Shown one piece after another: positions 16,049 to 24,051 of a stretch of DNA of 32,660 bases. Location: the NCBI RefSeq assembly GCF_021731785.1, contig NZ_JAKFWS010000134.1, forward strand, positions 1-32,660, in the 5' to 3' direction. The first letter of the stretch is position 1, and the number at the start of each line of letters is the position of its first letter. Source of the DNA: Methylocystis sp. Lineage in GTDB: Bacteria > Pseudomonadota > Alphaproteobacteria > Rhizobiales > Beijerinckiaceae. Below the pieces are notes generated by a model. It saw nothing but the letters and a program-made list of their open reading frames with translations. It ran no database searches and had not been told where the DNA came from. The position numbers and the translations under genes are program-made.

Positions 16049-17029
16049 TCAGGCGCTCTCCTCGAGGCGGGCGTCGAGTTGCGCATAGGAGAAGGTGAAG
16101 GCGCTGTCGTGCCCGAGCGCGGCGTAGAGAAACGGCTCGGCGGTGAGAAACGGCCGCCAATATTCATTGTAGGCGCGGGCGCCTTCGAGGCCGGCGCGGC
16201 GAAACCGGCGCTCGCCGGGTTGATGCGGATCGATGTTGGGGTTTTGAAAGCGCTTGACGAAGCCATAGGCCGAGCACACCGTGAAGCGCACCGCTACGCC
16301 GCCGCCGTCGGGCGTTTCCATGGCGCGCAGGCGGTCCAGCCATTGCACGGTGCGCAGCGATTTGCGCAAGACGTGCAATGCGACCGCAGGATCGCAGGCG
16401 TAGGTGAAGGCGCTCGGCCCGAGCCGCGCGAACAATCGCTCATATTGCGAGAAGACGACGACAAGCCGCTTCAGCTTCTTTTCTGGCGCCAGCGCCAGCC
16501 GATCGATTAGACGCGCCAGATTGCCGGACCAGCCGGAATCTTCCAGCCGCACCAGCGGCAGCACGATGATGACCGACTCCGCGTCAAGCATCTGTTTGGC
16601 GAGCTTCGCTTTGACGTCGTTTAAAATCGCCACTTCGGCACCGTCGGGCGGCACGGCGATCTCGCCCGCCGAATCGATAATTTCGAGCAGCCATGGTCCG
16701 CGCAACACGACCGCCGGCGGCGCTTCGCCATTCACCGTCAGGCGGAAGCGATACTCATAAGTGTCGAGCGTGTCGGTGGCGACGCCGCCCTCGGCGAAGT
16801 CGCGCCGCAGCCGCTCATAGTCGCCCTGTTCGACCGAGAGCAGATCGGCCTTCTTGGGCTCGACGCCCTCGGCGTAGAATTCCGCCTCGGTGACGGGCTG
16901 CAGCCCCGGGCGCAGGCGCGGCGAATAGCCAAACGCGCTCTGCGCGACGCAATCGACGAGCGAGGCGAGCAGCGACGACTTGCCGCCCTTCTTGGGTCCG
17001 ATGAGACAAATCGAAAGTCTTTCGGTCAT
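16049..17029 (-). CDS. P-loop GTPase-like protein (divergent TRAFAC-type NTPase)
   Basis: The 326-residue protein begins MTERLSICLIGPKKGGKSSL, with Walker A/G1 at G11-S18. EIIDSAGE (116-123) matches the G3 DxxG box (D119-G122). A canonical NKxD G4 box is missing; VVVFSQYERL (191-199) stands in its place, so base specificity is uncertain. TDTLDTYEY (85-93) may be switch I. A SAYGFVKRFQNPN segment and a C-terminal helical region follow. Start ATG has GAAGG upstream. It is the first gene of a two-gene reverse operon with the unknown protein at 15101-15919. Role is unknown; resemblance to the GTPases of nucleotide-dependent conflict systems is an inference. Confidence 0.8.
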   Translation of the reverse strand: MTERLSICLIGPKKGGKSSLLASLVDCVAQSAFGYSPRLRPGLQPVTEAEFYAEGVEPKKADLLSVEQGDYERLRRDFAEGGVATDTLDTYEYRFRLTVNGEAPPAVVLRGPWLLEIIDSAGEIAVPPDGAEVAILNDVKAKLAKQMLDAESVIIVLPLVRLEDSGWSGNLARLIDRLALAPEKKLKRLVVVFSQYERLFARLGPSAFTYACDPAVALHVLRKSLRTVQWLDRLRAMETPDGGGVAVRFTVCSAYGFVKRFQNPNIDPHQPGERRFRRAGLEGARAYNEYWRPFLTAEPFLYAALGHDSAFTFSYAQLDARLEESA

Positions 17030-17129
17030 TCACGCCTTCAATTCATAGGGCCGTCGAGGGCGCGACAATATAGGTCGAGCCGGCCCGGCGAAAGGTGACG
17101 CGCGGGCCGGCCCCGTGCTAAGCGCCCTC

Positions 17130-18032
17130 ATGATTGAAGGCCTTCCGCCCAACAACGCCAGCCACATGCTGCGCCTCGATTGCGACGAAAAGCGCGCCCG
17201 CGCCGTCGCCGACCTCATCGTCGAGACCTTCGATCCGACCGAAACCGCCGCCGCCGCCTTCGAGCTGGACGGCGGGCCGCAATGGTCGCTGGAAGTCTAT
17301 TTCGCCGATGCGCCCGACGAGGCGCTGATTCGCGCGCTGATCGAAGCGGCCACAGACGCCGAAACGGCGCGAGCCGTGCGCTTCTCGACCGTCGCCGAGC
17401 AGGATTGGGTCGAAAACGCTCTCGCCGGACTGGCCCCGGTGCGCGCCGGCCGCGTCCTCGTGCATGGCGCGCATGACCGAGCGCGGCGGCGCGCAAACGA
17501 CATCGGCGTTGAAATCGAGGCCGCGCTCGCCTTCGGCACCGGCCATCACGGCACGACGCTGGGCTGCCTCAAGGCGCTGGAACGAATCGCCAAGCGCCGG
17601 CGCCCGACGCGGATTCTCGACGTCGGAACCGGCACGGGCGTGCTTGCCATCGCAAGCGCCCGCCTATTCCGCCAGCGCATCGCCTGCGGCGACATCGATC
17701 CCGTCGCGGTCGCGACGGCGCGCGCCAACGCAAGCGCCAATCGCGCCGGCCCCTATGTGCGGCCCGTCGTCGCGACGGGGCTGCGGCATGCGGCGCTACA
17801 AGGCGAATATGATCTGATCTTCGCCAATATATTGGCGAGGCCTTTGCGCCTGCTTGCGCCCGAGATCGCGGGCGCCGCGGCGCCCGGCGCCGAGCTTGTG
17901 CTTTCAGGACTGCTGGCGCGCGACGTTGGCGGCGTGCTCGACGCCTATCGCGCCCAGGGCTTTTTCCTTTTCGAGCGGCGCGACATCGACGGCTGGGCGA
18001 CGCTGGTGCTGAGGCGCGGCGGAGTTGGCTAG
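17130..18032 (+). CDS. prmA: Ribosomal protein L11 methyltransferase PrmA
   Basis: The 300-residue SAM-dependent enzyme trimethylates ribosomal protein L11. EAALAFGTGHHGTTLGCL is the PrmA hallmark, followed by the SAM site ILDVGTGTGVLAIA and GDIDPVAVATARAN. I prefer the ATG at 17130 because MIEGLPPNN is the usual alphaproteobacterial N-terminus; an in-frame GTG at 17115 is the alternative, and neither has a clear Shine-Dalgarno. It is divergent from the GTPase-like gene, with about 100 bases between them. Confidence 0.95.
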   Translation: MIEGLPPNNASHMLRLDCDEKRARAVADLIVETFDPTETAAAAFELDGGPQWSLEVYFADAPDEALIRALIEAATDAETARAVRFSTVAEQDWVENALAGLAPVRAGRVLVHGAHDRARRRANDIGVEIEAALAFGTGHHGTTLGCLKALERIAKRRRPTRILDVGTGTGVLAIASARLFRQRIACGDIDPVAVATARANASANRAGPYVRPVVATGLRHAALQGEYDLIFANILARPLRLLAPEIAGAAAPGAELVLSGLLARDVGGVLDAYRAQGFFLFERRDIDGWATLVLRRGGVG

Positions 18033-18039
18033 CGTCCTC

Positions 18040-18172
18040 CCTGCGCCTTCCCCGCGGAAGTGGGAGAGGGAACGCTCCGAGCCGCAACGCCTCTTCGCCA
18101 ACGCGCAACATGCTCGCAGGCCCGCATTCTGCTCTCTCCCCCGCGAAGCGGAGGGTTGGGGAGGAGGATCGT
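18040..18172. repeat. Intergenic palindromic repeat, degenerate
   Basis: Between prmA and the aminopeptidase gene the sequence has CTCCC/GGGAG-type inverted segments: CTTCC (18047-18051) with GGAAG (18056-18060), followed by GTGGGAGAGGG, then CTCTCTCCCCCGCG and GGGTTGGGGAGGAGG. The style matches the hairpin block at 22129-22212. It looks like a degenerate member of the dispersed intergenic repeats common in alphaproteobacteria and could terminate prmA. Confidence 0.45.
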
Positions 18173-18215
18173 TCGAGCCATTGCCCATCGCGCGTTACGT
18201 GCATAGGTTGTGCGG

Positions 18216-20030
18216 ATGTTCGAAGCGAAATTCCAGACCTTCGCCGACGACGCCTCGCGCGGCGACGGCGCGGCGCGCCTCAAAGCGCTGCGCGCTGAAC
18301 TGAAGCGGCAGGGGCTCGACGGCTTTCTCGTGCCGCGCGCCGACGCGCATCAAAATGAATATGTGCCCAAATGCGCCGAGCGGCTCGCCTGGCTCACGGG
18401 CTTCACCGGCTCCGCCGGCTTCGCCGTGGTGCTGGAGAAGGAGGCGGCGATCTTCATCGACGGCCGCTACGTCATTCAGGTGCGCGGCGAGATCGACGCC
18501 AAGCTGTTCAAGCCGCTCGACATCGCCGAGAAGACGCCCGCCGTTTGGGTCAGCGAACACGCCAAGGAAGGCGCGCGCATCGGCTATGACCCGTGGGTGC
18601 ATGCCAGCGCGCAGATCGAGCGCTTCACGAAGACGCTCGCCGAAAAGAAGATCGAACTCGTCCCGCTCGACATAAATCCGATCGACGCGCTTTGGACCGA
18701 CCGTCCCGCCGAGCCGAAAGGCGCGGTGACGATCCATCCGGCGCGTTACGCCGGCGAGAGCGCCGGCGCCAAGATCAAGAAGCTGCGCGCGGCGCTGAAG
18801 GACGCCGACGCCGCGCTGATGTCCGATCCGCATGCGATCTGCTGGGCCTTCAACATTCGCGGCGCCGATGTGGCGCATACGCCGATCGCGCTGTGCTTCG
18901 CCCTGCTGCCGAAAGAAGGCGCGCCGGCGCTTTATATCGACGGCGCGAAGCTCGCGCCGACGACGCGCGCGGCGCTTCAAAAATTTCTCGACCTGAAAGC
19001 GCCCGAATCGCTCATTGACGATCTCGTCGAGGCCGGCAAGCGCGGCGCGACGATCCTGTTCGATTCGGCGACGGCGCCGGCGAAGCTCGTCGAAACCTTG
19101 CGCGCGGCCGGCGGCAAGCCGCGTCTTGCCGACGATCCGGCGACGCTGCCCAAAGCGATCAAGAACGAAACGGAACTCGCCGGCGCGCGCGCAGCGCATA
19201 TTCGCGACGGCGCGGCGCTGACGCGCTTTCTCGCCTGGTTCGCTGAAGCCGCGCCGAGGGGCGGATTGACGGAAATTTCCGCGGCGCAAGCGCTCGAAAC
19301 CTTCCGCCGCGAGAACGGCGACCTGCGCGACATTTCCTTCCCGACCATCTCCGCCTTCCGCGAACATGCGGCGATCCCGCATTATCGCGTGACCGAAAAA
19401 AGCAATCTCAACATCGGCCGCGGCGTCTATCTCGTCGATTCCGGCGCGCAATATCTCGACGGCACCACCGACGTGACGCGCACGCTCGTCGTCGGGCCCG
19501 CGTCGAAACAGCTGCGCGAACATTTCACCCGCGTGCTCAAGGGCCATATCGCCATCGCCCGCGCGGTGTTCCCCAAAGGCGTCTCCGGCGCGCAGCTCGA
19601 CGCTTTCGCACGCCGCGCGCTGTGGGAGGCGGGCCTCGATTTCGATCACGGCACGGGACACGGCGTCGGCGCTTACCTCTCGGTGCACGAGGGGCCGCAG
19701 CGCATTTCGAAGCTCGGCGCGACGCCGTTGCAGCCGGGCATGATCCTGTCGAACGAGCCTGGCTATTATCGCGCCGGCGAGTATGGGATCCGGCTTGAAA
19801 ATCTCGTCATTGTCGAGAAACGCGAGATCAAGGGCGCCGAACGCGAAATGTATGGGTTCGAGACCATCACGCTTGCGCCTTTCGACTTGAATTGCGTCGA
19901 GCCGAAATTGCTGACGCCGGAAGAGATCGACTGGCTTAACGCCTATCACGCCAAGGTGCGCAGAACGCTGTTGCCGCTTGTCGACGCCAAGACGCGCAGA
20001 TGGCTGAGAGAGGCGACGAAAGCGTTGTGA
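18216..20030 (+). CDS. pepP: Aminopeptidase P family protein (M24B, Xaa-Pro aminopeptidase)
   Basis: The 604-residue protein has the long, three-domain architecture of M24B aminopeptidase P: two creatinase-like N-terminal domains, then a pita-bread catalytic domain. Metal-ligand motifs are LVDSGAQYLDGTTDVTRT (two Asp), DHGTGHGVGAYLSVHEGP (His), SNEPGYYRAGEYGIRLEN (two Glu). It cleaves N-terminal residues preceding proline, usually with Mn2+. No signal peptide is seen, so it is cytoplasmic. I chose ATG 18216; a GTG two codons earlier (18210) is possible. Length is that of the eukaryote-like long form rather than the 440-residue E. coli PepP. Confidence 0.93.
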   Translation: MFEAKFQTFADDASRGDGAARLKALRAELKRQGLDGFLVPRADAHQNEYVPKCAERLAWLTGFTGSAGFAVVLEKEAAIFIDGRYVIQVRGEIDAKLFKPLDIAEKTPAVWVSEHAKEGARIGYDPWVHASAQIERFTKTLAEKKIELVPLDINPIDALWTDRPAEPKGAVTIHPARYAGESAGAKIKKLRAALKDADAALMSDPHAICWAFNIRGADVAHTPIALCFALLPKEGAPALYIDGAKLAPTTRAALQKFLDLKAPESLIDDLVEAGKRGATILFDSATAPAKLVETLRAAGGKPRLADDPATLPKAIKNETELAGARAAHIRDGAALTRFLAWFAEAAPRGGLTEISAAQALETFRRENGDLRDISFPTISAFREHAAIPHYRVTEKSNLNIGRGVYLVDSGAQYLDGTTDVTRTLVVGPASKQLREHFTRVLKGHIAIARAVFPKGVSGAQLDAFARRALWEAGLDFDHGTGHGVGAYLSVHEGPQRISKLGATPLQPGMILSNEPGYYRAGEYGIRLENLVIVEKREIKGAEREMYGFETITLAPFDLNCVEPKLLTPEEIDWLNAYHAKVRRTLLPLVDAKTRRWLREATKAL

Positions 20031-20089
20031 CGATATCGAAGCGGCTCGCTTCGATCTGTTGAGACGCTGGTCGCTCGGAGAAGAATGTC

Positions 20090-20608
20090 ATGAGCATTGA
20101 CGCTGAGCCGACTCCTCATGACTCGATCGCCGCTTTGGCCGGCGAGGCCTTCGCCAACGCCGTCACCACGCTGGCGCGCGGACAAACGCTGACGCCCTTC
20201 GGCGTGGCGCGGTCCAACGCCGGCGTCGACCGGCCGCAGCAATTCGTCGTCAGCGAGGCCGGCAAGATCGACATCGCCGAAAGCGTCGAGGCGGCGCTGC
20301 AATGGCTGGAGGACGAAGCGCCAAACGCCGACGTCTGCCTGATTATCCTCGACGGCTATTTCAGCAGCGAGGACGGCCGCATCGACGCAGTTGTCGGCCG
20401 CGCGCTGTCGTTGAAGCGACAGTTGATGGTCGAAATCGCGCTGCCCTATGAGAGCGCCGAAGACGACGAAGGTTTCGAATTCTCAGACCCGCAATATCGC
20501 TTTTCCGGCGTCGCCGAAGACGGCGCGGCGATCGAAACAGTCAACGTCGACGCCGACGCCTTCGACGCCGTCTTTCGGAACGCCTTCGCCAAACACGCGC
20601 CGGCCTAG
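20090..20608 (+). CDS. Acidic conserved-type protein, function unknown
   Basis: The 172-residue protein is rich in Asp, Glu and Ala. It has no signal peptide or membrane helix, and no motif I can name. The arrangement FGVARSNAGVDRPQQFVV, a helix (IAESVEAALQWLEDEA), VCLIILDGYFSSEDGRIDAVV and LMVEIALPYE reads like a small alpha/beta domain with alternating strands. The start is supported by GGAGAAG (20077-20083). It lies 59 bases after the aminopeptidase gene and may be co-transcribed with it. Confidence 0.78.
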   Translation: MSIDAEPTPHDSIAALAGEAFANAVTTLARGQTLTPFGVARSNAGVDRPQQFVVSEAGKIDIAESVEAALQWLEDEAPNADVCLIILDGYFSSEDGRIDAVVGRALSLKRQLMVEIALPYESAEDDEGFEFSDPQYRFSGVAEDGAAIETVNVDADAFDAVFRNAFAKHAPA

Positions 20609-20716
20609 CGCCGTCACGCAAACATCACATTACCGTCATGCAACCTCTATCTCACCGTCATCGAAACGCAGCCTCCGCGTCGCGAAACCGCAGCCTCACG
20701 CGCGTAGCCTTGCGTC

Positions 20717-21331
20717 ATGGCGTTCACATCGGACCAGCTGGCGAAGCTGACGCGAGACGCGTCATCGGAGCCGCAAACAGCCGCCGCCGTCGCCGCCGCC
20801 ACATGGGGTCAACGCCTCATCGCACTGGACCTAGCGACGGTTCATCTCTTTTCGCGTACGGCGCGTTCGGCGCTCGGCAAATTCCTCGCCATCGCCATCA
20901 GCAAGCTCGGCAATGGCTGGATCTATCTTATCCTCGCGCCGATCGTCCTCATCGGACTCGGCTGGCAGGGGATGCATGTCGCGGCGCTCGCGGGATTGAA
21001 CGCGGCGCTCTTGCACATGCTCTATCCGCTTATCAAGCGGCGTTTCGGACGCAAACGCCCCTTCCAGACCGATCCGCGGCTGCCCTCGCTGTTGCGCACG
21101 CTCGACGATCACTCTTTTCCGAGCGGCCATGCGATGACGCTGACCGGCGTGCTCGCGCCCATCGTCATCGCCTGGCCGGCGACGACGCTTTCGGCGGGCC
21201 TGCTCCTGCTGTCGATGGCCTGGTCGCGAATCGCCACGGCGCATCACTATCCAAGCGACGTCGCCGCCGGCGTCGCGCTGGGCGCCGGCCTCTCCTATCC
21301 GCTCGCGCGCGGCATTCTCGCCTATTGGTGA
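20717..21331 (+). CDS. PAP2 family phosphatase (membrane)
   Basis: The 204-residue integral membrane phosphatase has all three PAP2 signatures: KRRFGRKRP (107-115), FPSGHAM (134-140) and SRIATAHHYPSD (170-181), the last with the catalytic His177 and Asp181. Hydrophobic segments surround them (about 68-84, 87-103, 142-160, 183-204). Family members dephosphorylate lipid phosphates such as undecaprenyl diphosphate, phosphatidic acid or lipid A. The substrate here is unknown. No obvious Shine-Dalgarno precedes the ATG. It is convergent with the GNAT gene. Confidence 0.92.
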   Translation: MAFTSDQLAKLTRDASSEPQTAAAVAAATWGQRLIALDLATVHLFSRTARSALGKFLAIAISKLGNGWIYLILAPIVLIGLGWQGMHVAALAGLNAALLHMLYPLIKRRFGRKRPFQTDPRLPSLLRTLDDHSFPSGHAMTLTGVLAPIVIAWPATTLSAGLLLLSMAWSRIATAHHYPSDVAAGVALGAGLSYPLARGILAYW

Positions 21332-21336
21332 GCGTC

Positions 21337-21384
21337 GAGCAGGCTCCAAAAAGGTTGCAGGACCTTTTCGATGAGAACCTGCTC
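21337..21384. terminator. Nested hairpin between convergent PAP2 and GNAT genes
   Basis: An inner perfect stem AAAAGGT (21349-21355) / ACCTTTT (21362-21368) lies inside an outer stem GAGCAGG (21337-21343) / CCTGCTC (21378-21384). Being A-rich on one arm and T-rich on the other, the inner hairpin can act as an intrinsic-like terminator in both directions. The rest of the gap to 21446 has no recognisable gene. Confidence 0.6.
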
Positions 21385-21445
21385 CAACATTCCATTTTTG
21401 AGCGATTCCCTATCGATCACATGTTCCATGCGATCCGGAAGCGCT

Positions 21446-22039
21446 CTAAGCCGCCTGCGGCAAGTCGAGCGCGGGCGCAAACGCCGGAAGCACGCGCCCC
21501 TGCGCGCCGTTTAGCGCCCCTCCGACAAGCTCCAATCCGAGAAAACGCGCGCGCTCGACCGGACCCGGCATCGTCAGGCGCTCCGTGAACCGCCGCTCGA
21601 AACCAAAGCGCGCATAGTAAGGGGCGTCGCCGACGAGCAGCACGGCGCGATGGCCCAACTCAGCGGCGCGGGCGAGCGATTCTTCGATCAGCGCCCGGCC
21701 GATCCCGAGCGCGCGATGCTCCGCCGCGACGGCGAGAGGACCAAGCAGCAGCGCCGCACGGCCGCCGGCGCGAACCGGCCACAGCCGCAGCGTGCCGATG
21801 AGCGCGCCGTCATTGTCGGTCGCCACCAGCGCGAGACCCGGCGCCGGCACCGATCCGACGCGCAGCCGCTGACAGGTCTTCAGGAATCGCGCGGGACCAA
21901 AGGCGTCGTCGAGCAGGGATTCGCGAGCGTCTACATCGCTCGGCGCTTCGTCGCGAATCGCAAACGCCGAAGGGGCGAGCGCGACCGGCGCGATGAGCGG
22001 CGCAGGGGCTTGATCGGGGCATACAAGTTCAAAGGCCAT
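21446..22039 (-). CDS. GNAT family N-acetyltransferase (YhbS-like)
   Basis: The 197-residue protein carries the acetyl-CoA binding motif A as LGPLAVAAEHRALGIGRALI (R109-A-L-G112-I-G114) and motif B as VLLVGDAPYYARFGF, the pattern of YhbS-type acetyltransferases. About 30 N-terminal residues precede the GNAT core and are low in complexity (APAPLIAPVALAPSAF). The acyl acceptor is unknown. A strong Shine-Dalgarno (GGGGAGG on the reverse strand) precedes the ATG. It lies downstream of the decarboxylase gene, separated by a hairpin-rich repeat, so it likely has its own promoter. Confidence 0.88.
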   Translation of the reverse strand: MAFELVCPDQAPAPLIAPVALAPSAFAIRDEAPSDVDARESLLDDAFGPARFLKTCQRLRVGSVPAPGLALVATDNDGALIGTLRLWPVRAGGRAALLLGPLAVAAEHRALGIGRALIEESLARAAELGHRAVLLVGDAPYYARFGFERRFTERLTMPGPVERARFLGLELVGGALNGAQGRVLPAFAPALDLPQAA

Positions 22040-22128
22040 CTTTTCCTCCCCTCAAGAAGGACAAGCGACCCTCGCGCCTGGCGCATGACGCGCCCGCCGA
22101 ACGGGACTGACAGTAGTGTGAGGCGAAT

Positions 22129-22212
22129 CCTTCTCCCGCTTGCGGGAGAAGGTGGCCCTCGCTTCAGCGAGGGTCGGATGAGGGCCCTCACCCGTCACGC
22201 GTTCCGCGTGAC
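22129..22212. repeat. Three-hairpin intergenic repeat element
   Basis: Three perfect stem-loops follow each other. CCTTCTCCCGC (22129-22139) pairs with GCGGGAGAAGG (22142-22152). CCCTCGCT (22156-22163) pairs with AGCGAGGG (22166-22173). GTCACGCG (22194-22201) pairs with CGCGTGAC (22205-22212). A GGGAGAGGGTGA motif continues to about 22240. This resembles the dispersed palindromic elements frequent between alphaproteobacterial genes. It follows the decarboxylase stop codon and probably terminates or stabilises its transcript. Confidence 0.75.
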
Positions 22213-22247
22213 ACCCTTTTCCGCGAACGGGAGAGGGTGAGCGCCGC

Positions 22248-23393
22248 TCAGATCACATGAGTCTCGAGCGGCGGGAAGCCGTTGAAGCCCACGGCGGAGT
22301 AGGTCGTCGTATAGGCTCCGGTTCCTTCGATCAGCACCTTCGCGCCGATCTCGAGCGAGATCGGCAGCTGATAGGGCTGCTTCTCGTAGAGCACGTCGAC
22401 GCTGTCGCAGCTCGGGCCGGCGATGACGCACGGACTCGTCGGGGCGCCGTCCGCCGGCGTTCGAATCGGATAGCGGATCATCTCGTCGGTCGTCTCGGCG
22501 AGCCCGTTGAACTTGCCGATGTCGAGATAGACCCAGCGGATTTCGCTGTCTTCTGCGGACTTCTTCGAGATCAGCACGACTTCCGCTTCGATCAGCCCGG
22601 CGTTGCCGACCATGCCGCGGCCCGGCTCGATGATCGTTTCGGGAATGCGGTTGCCGAAATGCTTCGAGAGCGCGCGGAAGATGGCGGCGCCGTATTGCTT
22701 CACTGCCGGCACGTTCTTTAGGTATTTCGTCGGAAAGCCGCCGCCGAGATTGACCATCTGCAAATTGATTCCGCGCTCCGCGAGTTCGCGGAAAATGTCT
22801 GCCGCGGACTGCAGCGCGCCGTCCCACATGCGCGGATTCGTCTGCTGCGAGCCGACGTGGAACGACACGCCATAGGCGTTAAGGCCCAATCGATGCGCAT
22901 GTTCCAGGACGCCCGTCGCCATCTCGGGGACGCAGCCGAACTTGCGCGACAGGGGCCATTCGGCGCCGGAGCCGTCGCACAGAATGCGGCAGAAGACCTT
23001 GGAGCCCGGCGCGACGCGCGCGATCTTTTCGACTTCCGCCTCGCAGTCGACCGCGAACAGCCGAACGCCCAGCGCATAGGCGCGCGCGACGTCGCGCTCC
23101 TTCTTGATCGTGTTGCCGAAGCTGATTCGATCCGACGGCGCGCCGGCCGCGAGCGCCTGCTCGATCTCGACGACCGAAGCCGTATCGAAGCACGAGCCGA
23201 GCGAAGCGAGCAACGAGAGCACTTCCGGCGCAGGATTGGCCTTCACCGCATAGAAGACGCGCGTATCCGGCAGCGCCTTGGCGAAGCCGATATAGTTTTC
23301 ACGCACGACGTCGAGATCGACGACGAGGCAAGGTCCGTTGTCGCGCCCGTTGCGTCGGCGCTCGGCGAGGAATTCGAGGATGCGGTCGGTCAT
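22248..23393 (-). CDS. Type III PLP-dependent ornithine/lysine decarboxylase
   Basis: The 381-residue alanine-racemase-fold decarboxylase has the PLP lysine in VFYAVKANP (K51), His179 in SFHVGSQ, the glycine loop VNLGGGFPTKY (217-219), EPGRGMVG (256-260) for PLP phosphate, and the active-site cysteine from the partner subunit in GPSCDSVDVLYE (C329-D330). It makes putrescine from ornithine, or cadaverine from lysine, feeding polyamine synthesis; alphaproteobacterial enzymes of this length are often bifunctional. The start MTDRILEFL at 23393 matches the family. The reading frame is open upstream to 23891 but the extra residues look non-coding. A structured leader appears to precede it. Confidence 0.94.
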   Translation of the reverse strand: MTDRILEFLAERRRNGRDNGPCLVVDLDVVRENYIGFAKALPDTRVFYAVKANPAPEVLSLLASLGSCFDTASVVEIEQALAAGAPSDRISFGNTIKKERDVARAYALGVRLFAVDCEAEVEKIARVAPGSKVFCRILCDGSGAEWPLSRKFGCVPEMATGVLEHAHRLGLNAYGVSFHVGSQQTNPRMWDGALQSAADIFRELAERGINLQMVNLGGGFPTKYLKNVPAVKQYGAAIFRALSKHFGNRIPETIIEPGRGMVGNAGLIEAEVVLISKKSAEDSEIRWVYLDIGKFNGLAETTDEMIRYPIRTPADGAPTSPCVIAGPSCDSVDVLYEKQPYQLPISLEIGAKVLIEGTGAYTTTYSAVGFNGFPPLETHVI

Positions 23394-23529
23394 TGTGGCC
23401 CCCATGCGCGGCGAACCGCGCCCAGAATCGTGAGCGTCAACGGACACGCCACTCCGTTCGCCCGCGCGCGATGGAGACGCGACGAACGTTGGGTTTAGCT
23501 GTCCAAGGCCGCGCGAGCGCAAGCGCTCA

Positions 23530-23811
23530 CACGGCTGGTTGATGCGCCGTAGACTGACCGATGCGAAATGATGCGCGCCTGAGCGCACACGCTTCCGCGA
23601 GGACAGCCATCGATTGGAAGGGGAGAATCCCAATCCGCACGCCCGGCAAGAAAGACAAGCCTCTTCGGTACGCCGACCTTTGGAGGGTCGACAGAGACGA
23701 AAAAGCCCGGTCCGTCGTTGCTTTAAGTCGCGATCCTCCGCAGAGACGGAGTTCGCCGGTTCGCCTCCGGCTGCCGGTTTTACGCTGGCGGTTGACCGGC
23801 CTCTTGTCCGG
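23530..23811 (-). ncRNA. Candidate speF-type leader RNA upstream of the decarboxylase
   Basis: The decarboxylase has more than 600 bases of upstream DNA without a recognisable gene. This part is rich in compact hairpins: CGACC (23674-23678)/GGTCG (23686-23690), CTCCG (23736-23740)/CGGAG (23747-23751), GCCGGT (23773-23778)/ACCGGC (23795-23800), and CCGG (23796-23799)/CCGG (23808-23811). Alphaproteobacterial ornithine decarboxylase genes are known to carry a cis-regulatory speF RNA, and position and structure fit. I cannot confirm the conserved sequence from memory, and the ends are approximate. Confidence 0.4.
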
Positions 23812-24051
23812 ATCCCCGCCCACCGACACACGACCACAGGCACGTGCGATTTGGGCAAGGACTTAGATACGCGCTTTTGCCGCTGTGACAAGCGGTTTTT
23901 GCGGCGAGCGATTATTTTTCCGGCGAGGTTGGCAAAGTTGTCGCATCGCGCGCCCTCAGGGCGCCCGCTTCTTGCGCAACCGAAACGATAGCGTTAGAGC
24001 AGCAGGCAGAAGTCCCTGTAGACAACGGAAAACCTTGGCTCGGATGCGGGA
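23812..24051. other. Intergenic region, divergent promoters presumed
   Basis: This lies between the candidate leader and the glucan biosynthesis gene. I see no gene. It is less GC-rich than its surroundings near 23911-23935 (GATTATTTTTCC), so promoters for one or both divergent genes are likely here, but no convincing -35/-10 pair stands out. A short GC-rich palindrome, GCGCCCTCAGGGCGC, is visible at about 23949-23963. Confidence 0.4.

Noticed and set aside
18195-19949. Reverse ORF of 584 codons
   Set aside because: It is antisense to the aminopeptidase P gene, which has clear metal-binding motifs.
22248-23891. 547-residue reading of the decarboxylase
   Set aside because: The family begins near MTDRILEFL at 23393. 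The extra 166 residues are Arg/Ser-rich, match no domain and overlap hairpin-forming sequence.
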